Shown here piece by piece: positions 21,391 through 26,855 of a DNA stretch of 31,972 nucleotides. The position numbers were made by a program, and so were the translations under genes. The DNA is from a virus, in the IMG/VR virus record IMGVR_UViG_3300032092_000146, positions 1 through 31,972 of that record. One strand, written 5' to 3'. The notes beneath the pieces were generated by a model. That model had not been told where the DNA came from. It ran no database searches and saw only the letters and a program-made list of their open reading frames with translations. How positions within the stretch are numbered: position 1 is the stretch's first letter; the number at the start of each line of letters is the position of its first letter.

Positions 21391-21639
21391 TTAGTTGTTG
21401 AACATATTGTGGGTCATAACGCCATTCTTGAAAATCCAATGGCCTTGCACATCGGTGCTGGTTTCTTCGTACACATGGACCTCGTATTCCTCCGTAAGGC
21501 ACTTGGCTATTGCAAAAGCCGAACCCTTGCTATATGAGGTTACGAGGGTGTACTGGTCGCCTCCGCAGATTTCTTTGGACACGGGGTCAGTCGTTGATTC
21601 TACGACGATGACGGGGTATTTTTTGATGGTTTGTGGCAT
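21391..21639 (-). CDS. 82-aa early protein, first gene of the leftward block
   Basis: From ATG 21639 the protein starts MPQTIKKYPVIVVESTTDPV, has GGDQYTLVTSYSKGSAFAIA and ends KNGVMTHNMFNN. It is soluble, with alternating beta strands and a helix. The longer frame begins with TTG at 21663 inside the -7 box and is rejected. The gene follows the box TAACTTTG (21661-21668) with a leader of about 15-20 bases and so is probably the first expressed early gene. First genes like this often counter host defence or redirect host functions, but nothing in the sequence shows that here. Confidence 0.6.
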   Translation of the reverse strand: MPQTIKKYPVIVVESTTDPVSKEICGGDQYTLVTSYSKGSAFAIAKCLTEEYEVHVYEETSTDVQGHWIFKNGVMTHNMFNN

Positions 21640-21660
21640 GGTTGGTGGTTTAGTGTCCGA

Positions 21661-21668
21661 CAAAGTTA
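21661..21668 (-). promoter_or_regulatory. leftward early promoter -7 box TAACTTTG
   Basis: The minus strand reads TAACTTTG, a full match to TAnnTTTG, 21 bases before ATG 21639. It would drive the whole early block down to the primase. A clear -33 TTG at standard spacing was not seen. Confidence 0.55.
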
Positions 21669-21796
21669 CAACGCCTCTACCATTTTGCGACCGCTCGTGT
21701 CATTTTTTTATGATTTTCTTTTTGGGCATTTACACCCGATGCGGTATAAGATTTTCAAAACTCTCTGTTTTGGGCATATTTCTGCGCTATCGGGTA

Positions 21797-21804
21797 TAAA
21801 TTTG
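21797..21804 (+). promoter_or_regulatory. rightward promoter -7 box TAAATTTG
   Basis: TAAATTTG at 21797-21804 matches TAnnTTTG and ends four bases before ATG 21809, so the message would be leaderless or nearly so. TTTG at 21769-21772 may be a -33 element, though the spacing (24 bases) is longer than usual. It would express the 83-aa gene and the amidase. Confidence 0.5.
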
Positions 21805-21808
21805 CGGT

Positions 21809-22060
21809 ATGACCTACCACTCTACCCGACCCGCCAAAGCCCTCACGAACGCCTTGGAGCGGCTGATGATTGCGGTATCCCCCGCTGACTTGGAGCAGAA
21901 CCACGCCCTCCTGTGCGAATACCGAAGGGCTTGCGAACTGCTTGGGTATGACCCGGCAAAAGCCCAGTGGTCCGGCATTCACGAAGTGTCCGCCTCCCAG
22001 TTGCCCAAGGACGAAGACCACACCGTCTGCTACTATCCCCTCCTTAACCCCGAAGAATAA
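21809..22060 (+). CDS. 83-aa rightward protein before the amidase
   Basis: The 83-aa protein starts MTYHSTRPAKALTNALERLM, has helical segments with AVSPADLEQNHALLCEYRRA and ends HTVCYYPLLNPEE. It has no membrane segment or known motif. It sits two bases upstream of the amidase and shares its rightward promoter, so a link to lysis or its timing is plausible. With the amidase it is the only rightward gene in the genome. An amidase-binding regulator or an unrelated early protein are both open options. Confidence 0.6.
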   Translation: MTYHSTRPAKALTNALERLMIAVSPADLEQNHALLCEYRRACELLGYDPAKAQWSGIHEVSASQLPKDEDHTVCYYPLLNPEE

Positions 22061-22062
22061 CC

Positions 22063-22515
22063 ATGCGAAACATCACCCACCTCGTCGTCCATTGCACGGC
22101 TACACCGAAGAACACCACGATCGCATCGATCCGCAAACATTGGAAGGAGGGGCTTGGTTGGAAGGCCGTGGGATACCACAAAATCATTGAGCCCAACGGG
22201 AACATCATGACCTTGGCTACGGATGACAAAGTCACCAACGGGGTGCAGGGTCACAACGCTAACTCCCTCCATGTGTCCTACATCGGCGGGAAGGACACGG
22301 ACGACCGCACCATTCAGCAACGCCAAGCCATCGCAGGGGTGCTGCTATCGTGGTTGCAGAAATATCCCAAGGCCCGCATTTGCGGACACAGGGACTTCCC
22401 AGGGGTGACCAAGGCTTGCCCGCAGTTCAATGCTGAAAAGGAATACGGCTACCTGTACCTAACTGCCAGCAGTGTAGAACCGGTCGCAGGGGGCGAAGGA
22501 AGCAAAGACCTGTAA
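22063..22515 (+). CDS. N-acetylmuramoyl-L-alanine amidase (endolysin)
   Basis: The 150-aa protein matches T7 lysozyme in length and pattern and cuts the amide bond between MurNAc and L-Ala. THLVVHCTATPKNT (about 5-18) has the first zinc His, GYHKIIEPNGNI the next strand, and ICGHRDFPGVTKACPQFN (about 106-123) gives the second His, the Lys and the Cys ligand. It has no signal peptide, so a holin or other exit is needed. The last 57 bases overlap the end of the oppositely oriented phosphoesterase gene. It is on the opposite strand from the holin and spanin-like genes. T7-type enzymes can also act on RNA polymerase; that is not shown here. Confidence 0.9.
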   Translation: MRNITHLVVHCTATPKNTTIASIRKHWKEGLGWKAVGYHKIIEPNGNIMTLATDDKVTNGVQGHNANSLHVSYIGGKDTDDRTIQQRQAIAGVLLSWLQKYPKARICGHRDFPGVTKACPQFNAEKEYGYLYLTASSVEPVAGGEGSKDL

Positions 22516-23349
22516 TTCGGGACCTCTTCGGTCCTTGCCTACAAACCTGCCTGCTTCGAGGGTCATCCAATATCCGCCCAAAGGCTTCGGGCCTCTTCCA
22601 CGCTCAACGTGAAAGCCCATGTACCCGTCTGCCCATTCTTCCTTGTACGTTGCCGTCCTGACTTGATGCACGGGCTTTTGAAGAATTTGGTGAGTAGTAC
22701 GCACATAGCGGTTGACGATGTTTTGGTGGTAATAAAGTTCGTGAACGTGGCCCTGCCAAGTGCAGTCGTAGCCCTCAATGCTCGCAAGGATCCGTTGATC
22801 TTGAATGACTCCCTTCGTTACAGGTCCACCGCCCCCAGAGCCGTGATAGTAGTGCATAATGAAGTTGCAGCGATGGTCCGGGTCGTAAATCATCTTGAAG
22901 TCAAGAACTCCACCATAGCCCCCGACTTGAATGTCGGTCTTGCAGGTGTGGTTGAGTATTGTTGCGAACCGAAGGAGGATGTCCGTTTCTTGGTGTTGGA
23001 TAATGGATGTTTCGTGGTTCCCGTAGCCAAGGACCAGTAGGAGGTCCGCATAGGGTCGGAACCATTCGACTGCCGTGTCCACGATGGAGTCAAGATATCG
23101 CCCGTTGTTATGCTCTGGACGAATGTCGTCCTTGCTCCTGCGAGGGTCGCCCTTGCCTTGCATTAAACAAAAAAAGTCCCCATTTACGAGGACTTTCGCA
23201 CCCCTGCGTCTTGCTTCTTCGAGGTGGTTGGTAAGCAATGCCCTGTCGCACTTTGGGTTGTCCCAGTGCAGGTCGGAGAGCAAAAGAAATTCTTGGGTTC
23301 GTCCGCACTCAATGGCGTGGACGTTTTTGGAATGCTTGGTTACTTTCAT
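22459..23349 (-). CDS. calcineurin-like metallophosphoesterase
   Basis: The 296-aa enzyme has the five-motif metal centre of calcineurin-like phosphoesterases: SDLHWD (D26, H28), VNGDFF (D58), LGYGNHE (about 110-116), IMHYYHG (about 172-178) and WQGHVHE (about 207-213). All metal-binding residues appear present. It probably acts on nucleic acid or nucleotides. Phage relatives occur in replication blocks, but here the gene follows the spanin-like gene with a four-base overlap (ATGA) in a lysis/tail-end operon. The 3' end overlaps the amidase by 57 bases on the other strand. The substrate cannot be read from the sequence. Confidence 0.85.
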   Translation of the reverse strand: MKVTKHSKNVHAIECGRTQEFLLLSDLHWDNPKCDRALLTNHLEEARRRGAKVLVNGDFFCLMQGKGDPRRSKDDIRPEHNNGRYLDSIVDTAVEWFRPYADLLLVLGYGNHETSIIQHQETDILLRFATILNHTCKTDIQVGGYGGVLDFKMIYDPDHRCNFIMHYYHGSGGGGPVTKGVIQDQRILASIEGYDCTWQGHVHELYYHQNIVNRYVRTTHQILQKPVHQVRTATYKEEWADGYMGFHVERGRGPKPLGGYWMTLEAGRFVGKDRRGPELQVFASFAPCDRFYTAGS

Positions 23350-23621
23350 GAGAGGCTTTTAAGTTTGGCATTCTCGGCTTGGAGTTCATGGATGGTATGC
23401 TCCATTTCCTCAAGTCGTTGACGCAAACTTACCACCTCGTTTCTAAGTTGTGTTAATTCCTTGTTTTGGGACTCACTGGTAGCCTGCCACATAGCGAGGA
23501 CCGCTTGGGCTTGCCTGACTTGCAGGGAGTCCGATTCAACACGGCCCTTTGTAAACCAAGCGACCGCTCCACCGACGATTGCTGCAACGCTCCCGACGAT
23601 GGTGGTTTCGATTAGATTCAC
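23346..23621 (-). CDS. spanin-like membrane/coiled-coil protein
   Basis: The 91-aa protein has one N-terminal membrane helix (TTIVGSVAAIVGGAVAWFT, about 6-24), a short basic stretch and a long coiled coil with NKELTQLRNEVVSLRQRLEE (about 53-72) to the end. An i-spanin (Rz-like) role, joining inner and outer membranes at lysis, fits. A partner o-spanin lipoprotein was not found. It starts with GTG at 23621, overlapping the holin stop (GTGA), and ends in ATGA with the phosphoesterase. An Rz-like name is inference from layout. Confidence 0.55.
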   Translation of the reverse strand: MNLIETTIVGSVAAIVGGAVAWFTKGRVESDSLQVRQAQAVLAMWQATSESQNKELTQLRNEVVSLRQRLEEMEHTIHELQAENAKLKSLS

Positions 23622-23836
23622 TTCTTGACCTTTACTTTATCGATTGTCATCCAACCAACTGAAAGCAAGGTGATTAATGCACCGATAATCTCTTGCAAAG
23701 TTTCGGTGTCTAACAAGCCTTTGGCGACGAGTGTACCACCGATAAAGGTGAGAAGGTGGCGAAGTAGTGCAATGACGGCTGATTTCATTATTGGGAGTTT
23801 AGGGGTTTCGGTGTTGCGTTTGCGGAATAATCTCAT
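23618..23836 (-). CDS. holin
   Basis: From ATG 23836 the 72-aa protein has a basic N-terminus (MRLFRKRNTETPKLPIMKSA) and two hydrophobic helices: VIALLRHLLTFIGGTLVAKG (about 21-40) and EIIGALITLLSVGWMTIDK (about 49-67), with a short polar link LLDTETLQ. This is the pattern of small holins such as the Pam3 gp28 type, which make membrane holes for the endolysin. The longer frame to 24031 merely shadows the previous gene. ATGA overlap with the preceding gene (23833-23836) and GTGA overlap with the next gene support this start. The amidase it would serve is on the opposite strand. Confidence 0.75.
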   Translation of the reverse strand: MRLFRKRNTETPKLPIMKSAVIALLRHLLTFIGGTLVAKGLLDTETLQEIIGALITLLSVGWMTIDKVKVKK

Positions 23837-24093
23837 TTGCTCTTGGGTTTGTTGGCGTTGTAGTCGGCTTCGTACTGGGCCTCCCAACCTGCAAAGGCGT
23901 GGACACCGCAGGGTTCGGGCCAAGTTTCGTATTGGGTCGCTTCCTTGGGAGCGTCGTCTTGCCATAAGATGTCGTAGCAGATAAAGCCATCCAAGACCCC
24001 AAGGGAAACCGCAGCGGTCGTGCCTTCGCATAGAGCCAGCACCTTATCGGCATCGGCCTGCTTGGGGAATGCGTATTTGCGGAAGCAGGGCAT
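23833..24093 (-). CDS. 86-aa hypothetical protein
   Basis: The 86-aa protein starts MPCFRKYAFPKQADADKVLA, has a middle TTAAVSLGVLDGFICYDILW and ends GWEAQYEADYNANKPKSK. It is soluble and acidic with scattered aromatic residues. It lies between the tail lectin gene and the holin and overlaps the holin start by four bases. I recall similar short proteins in this place in Bacteroidota phages, but have no function for them. Confidence 0.55.
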   Translation of the reverse strand: MPCFRKYAFPKQADADKVLALCEGTTAAVSLGVLDGFICYDILWQDDAPKEATQYETWPEPCGVHAFAGWEAQYEADYNANKPKSK

Positions 24094-24095
24094 TG

Positions 24096-25247
24096 TTAAG
24101 TTGTTAGGGCTTGGAGTTGAGCGTTTGTGAGCCTTGTGGTGTAGAGGGCCACCGCACGGATGCGGTCGTTGAAATAAGGCACGCCACCAATAGTTTCGCC
24201 TAAACTTATGACGTTGAGGCCGTTTACAGGAAAGTTGGTTGAGTTATTACTTGTCAAAACTGTTGCCCCGTTAACGCTCATGGCATAGTCCCCGTTCTTA
24301 TACCCAAAGGCTATTTTGTAAATCCCTGCGGAGGCTGCTGACGAAGTAAATAGAGTCGTAGCACCCGAAGTATTCACGGCTTGAACTAATACACCAAAAT
24401 TTGCGGCTTTTCTTATTCGGAAATTCTCATTACTTGAATTTCCAACTATAATTGCAATAGACGCAATGGCTCTGCTAAAATCTAATTCAGTATAAATAGT
24501 ACCTTCGCTTTGACCGATACAACCGCTGACCGTTGATACGCTGATAACGTCTGCGTTGCGGGTTACAGGTGCGGTGGTTGTTGTGGGGATGGGCGATGTA
24601 GCAACAGGGCCAACCTCGCCTTGTGTAAAGTCCACCTCAATCACGTCGCCACTCACGGCCAAGCGAATACCGATTGTTCCACTTGCAACCGTTTGAGCAG
24701 CACAAGCAACTTGCGTGTAAAGGCTTGAAATTGTAACGGTGGTCCAGTTGGTTCCTCCATTGGTCGTTAATTGGATAGCCCCCGTACCCGTTACCCTGCG
24801 AATGTATGCCGAGAAAACACGGCTCTGCGATGCGTGGGATAAGGCTTGGAGAACTGTTCCACTTGCAGCCGTTGCGGTTATTGTCGTGGCTCCTGATGCA
24901 ACTCCATCTGCACCGACGGCATTCTTTGCGGTTGTTACGGTTGTTCCTGACCAAACGGCATTGGTTAAATCTCGGCTATGCAGGGCCAAGTTCTGCGCAC
25001 TCGGCTCAACGAGCAAAGCAGGGCAGCCAACAACGCCACCACTTGCGAAGTAGTCCAACCTCGGAATCCCCGAAGCCACAACCTCTATATTACCACTTGC
25101 ATTGACACGGGTCGCAGTCGTCGCACGGGTTACATTGAAGTCGCCCGATGCACCAAGGACCAAACCACCCGAAGTCGTAGCGACTGGGGTGTAGAGTTTG
25201 CCCGTTTTGAATCGTGCAGGTACTAAAATCAGCGAAGGTGTCGGCAT
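24096..25247 (-). CDS. tail fibre-like protein with lectin-type C-terminus
   Basis: From ATG 25247 the 383-aa protein starts MPTPSLILVPARFKTGKLYT and has PRLDYFASGGVVGCPALLVE (about 61-80), a pattern typical of tail/appendage proteins. The middle is Ser/Thr/Gly-rich beta structure. Residues about 240-383 form a LamG/concanavalin-like domain, with EGTIYTELDFSRAIASIAII, SAGIYKIAFGYKNGDYAMSV and the end IRAVALYTTRLTNAQLQALT. The lectin part is coded by more AT-rich DNA (about 24190-24530). It probably binds a surface sugar as part of host recognition. I preferred the ATG at 25247 because the longer frame overlaps the preceding small gene. Confidence 0.65.
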   Translation of the reverse strand: MPTPSLILVPARFKTGKLYTPVATTSGGLVLGASGDFNVTRATTATRVNASGNIEVVASGIPRLDYFASGGVVGCPALLVEPSAQNLALHSRDLTNAVWSGTTVTTAKNAVGADGVASGATTITATAASGTVLQALSHASQSRVFSAYIRRVTGTGAIQLTTNGGTNWTTVTISSLYTQVACAAQTVASGTIGIRLAVSGDVIEVDFTQGEVGPVATSPIPTTTTAPVTRNADVISVSTVSGCIGQSEGTIYTELDFSRAIASIAIIVGNSSNENFRIRKAANFGVLVQAVNTSGATTLFTSSAASAGIYKIAFGYKNGDYAMSVNGATVLTSNNSTNFPVNGLNVISLGETIGGVPYFNDRIRAVALYTTRLTNAQLQALTT

Positions 25248-25249
25248 TG

Positions 25250-25423
25250 TTAGAAGTTGAAGATTGCAGCGAATCGTGTGAACAGGCAACCATTCACGGC
25301 AGCCTCGGCAGCAATTGCTCCGTCAGCCGTAGCCCTTGAATTAAAGGCGTTCCAAGCGGTCAAGGCAGGGCTGCTGCCAAACTGCATTGAGCGAGGATAA
25401 CCGTAGCCGTAACCTATCAGCAT
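25250..25423 (-). CDS. 57-aa small virion-region protein
   Basis: ATG at 25423 opens 57 codons that end in TAA at 25250-25252: MLIGYGYGYPRSMQFGSSPA to FTRFAAIFNF. It is Gly/Tyr-rich at the start and Ala-rich in the middle (TADGAIAAEAAVN), without a clear membrane helix. Spacing to neighbours is 3 bases on one side and 2 on the other, which fits this tightly packed operon. It lies between two appendage genes, so a minor structural or assembly role is likely, though unproven. Confidence 0.6.
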   Translation of the reverse strand: MLIGYGYGYPRSMQFGSSPALTAWNAFNSRATADGAIAAEAAVNGCLFTRFAAIFNF

Positions 25424-25426
25424 CGC

Positions 25427-25702
25427 TTACAGGAATGTATATCCGATGACGGAACCTGCGCTTGGAGTAACGGCAGTAATCTTACCTCCGTTGCGACCGC
25501 TGATAACGATGCCAGCGGAAACGGACTTGCCACTCATAGCGTAAGCGGTTAGCAGGTTTTCGCTTCCAGTCCCGGTTAAAGTTGTGAATGTGGCTGCGGT
25601 GTTGACTACCAAGAAGTCGTAGTTTTTGCCTGTAACGGCAGCGTCAACGAATTCCATCGTACCGCCTTGGCCAAGCATTTGTTGCAGAATAGGTGTAGGC
25701 AT
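25427..25702 (-). CDS. 91-aa small structural protein
   Basis: The 91-aa protein has an N-terminal helix (MPTPILQQMLGQGGTMEFVD) and beta strands with VNTAATFTTLTGTGSENLLT and a Gly-rich C-terminus (GRNGGKITAVTPSAGSVIGY). The layout resembles head-fibre or short tail-appendage proteins. A near-consensus box TACATTTA (25718-25725 minus) lies 16 bases upstream of its ATG at 25702. It is 3 bases from the next gene and follows the tail-completion gene. Role is inferred from neighbours only. Confidence 0.5.
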   Translation of the reverse strand: MPTPILQQMLGQGGTMEFVDAAVTGKNYDFLVVNTAATFTTLTGTGSENLLTAYAMSGKSVSAGIVISGRNGGKITAVTPSAGSVIGYTFL

Positions 25703-25727
25703 AATTTGCTTTTAGTATAAATGTAAA

Positions 25728-26231
25728 TTAGGTCGGAATTTCACAAACCGAATGGCCGTAAGGGATTTCAAAAGTCATCGTTGCCTGCCACCCTGCGGTG
25801 CGGTCATCCCGGCTCTCTACAAACCTCGTAAGGTTCACGCTGGATGAGAGGGTCCAGTCCTCGCTTGGGTCGTTTGTGAGGCTTGAAATGAAGTCCTGTG
25901 CGATTTGTAGTTGGTCGCTTAGGACCTCGTCCTCGTTATCCTGCCAACCCAGCGTAGGGCTGCCCGAAACCACTCCGCCCATCGGCTTGATGGACTCCAC
26001 CCGGTCGCTAAAATAGACACCGACCACAAGGTCCAAAGTCCCAGCATCAGTAGTTGCCGACTGCACATCTGCAAAGACCAAAGGATAGACGATGCGTTCA
26101 CGGCTTGGGGTTCGCAGGTTGATGGTGTTGTCCGTGCCGATTGCAAGCGGGTCGCCCGTCCCGAAGGAGTTTACCTGCGGATGAGCATTTGCAAGCGCAA
26201 GGAGTGCTTGCTTGATTTTTATCCATGACAT
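25728..26231 (-). CDS. tail completion/terminator-like protein
   Basis: The 167-aa protein starts MSWIKIKQALLALANAHPQV and has a beta-rich body: YPLVFADVQSATTDAGTLDL, VVGVYFSDRVESIKPMGGVV and EIPYGHSVCEIPT at the end. The alternating strand/helix pattern and the typical length of about 130-170 aa suit proteins that cap the tail tube or connect tail to head. Connector and portal genes lie upstream. No diagnostic catalytic residues exist for such proteins, so the role is inferred from size, fold type and context. Confidence 0.5.
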   Translation of the reverse strand: MSWIKIKQALLALANAHPQVNSFGTGDPLAIGTDNTINLRTPSRERIVYPLVFADVQSATTDAGTLDLVVGVYFSDRVESIKPMGGVVSGSPTLGWQDNEDEVLSDQLQIAQDFISSLTNDPSEDWTLSSSVNLTRFVESRDDRTAGWQATMTFEIPYGHSVCEIPT

Positions 26232-26273
26232 AAGCCTGTAATTTCAGAATATTTTTTGAATGCGCTCCCATCG

Positions 26274-26855
26274 TTAGCAGTTGTTGCAGTAGGGGTCGTA
26301 ACCGTAGGGCCATGGCCTATCAAGCCCAGCGCCACGGCGGAGGGTCCGAGCGTCGAGAGCCATGCCTGTGTTGTAGTTGGTTCCGTTCGGGTAGATGGTA
26401 TCCAAAGCCGATGGCGGGGAATTAAAGAGCGGATAGTCGGTGCGGTTCTCCATGAGGTAGCGGGTGATGCGCTCGGAGTACCACTCAGCATCGTTCTTCA
26501 CTTTGTCGGTGAGGCGGGTGATTTCGTCCATGGACATTTGGCTGGATTCTTCGCTGGTTCTGCGGACCATTCCCTTGTTCATGTATTTAAAGGCCAATAC
26601 CATGGGTAACTCGTAGTAGAGCCATTGCACCATAGCGGGTTGGATGTAGTCCTCCAAGAGCGTCGTGTTGAGGGCCGTGGTCGTGCCGCTCACCACTTGC
26701 GTCACCATTTCGCTATACAGGGCCGAACCGACTATCGGCTGAATCCGCATCTCTTGGACCTTTACAATCGTGGGCCGAATTTGGGTAAACGACACATTCT
26801 CGTTTATGACCGAGTTGTCCAGCAGGGTTTGTTCGCTTATGAATAGTGCCTTCAT
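26274..26855 (-). CDS. head-tail connector-like protein
   Basis: The 193-aa protein is helical and starts MKALFISEQTLLDNSVINEN. It has VQEMRIQPIVGSALYSEMVT (about 33-52), YIQPAMVQWLYYELPMVLAF (about 70-89), EESSQMSMDEITRLTDKVKN and AEWYSERITRYLMENRTDYP. This matches the general pattern of DUF6712/gp6-like head-completion proteins that sit under the portal. The gene follows the portal with a four-base overlap, in line with that job. The C-terminus ends in a Gly/Tyr/Pro/Cys-rich tail. The family name is from memory. Confidence 0.55.
   Translation of the reverse strand: MKALFISEQTLLDNSVINENVSFTQIRPTIVKVQEMRIQPIVGSALYSEMVTQVVSGTTTALNTTLLEDYIQPAMVQWLYYELPMVLAFKYMNKGMVRRTSEESSQMSMDEITRLTDKVKNDAEWYSERITRYLMENRTDYPLFNSPPSALDTIYPNGTNYNTGMALDARTLRRGAGLDRPWPYGYDPYCNNC

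Larger units (their letters stand above)
21640..21808. promoter_or_regulatory. divergent control region
   Basis: The 169 bases between the leftward 82-aa gene and the rightward 83-aa gene have no ORF. They hold -7 boxes for both directions (21661-21668 minus, 21797-21804 plus) and T-rich segments. Two partly similar blocks, each TTTTGGGCAT followed about 20 bases later by GGTATAA, occur near 21720-21749 and 21768-21799, about 48 bases apart. This could be tandem promoters or an operator pair for a regulator. No strong hairpin is visible. Confidence 0.6.
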
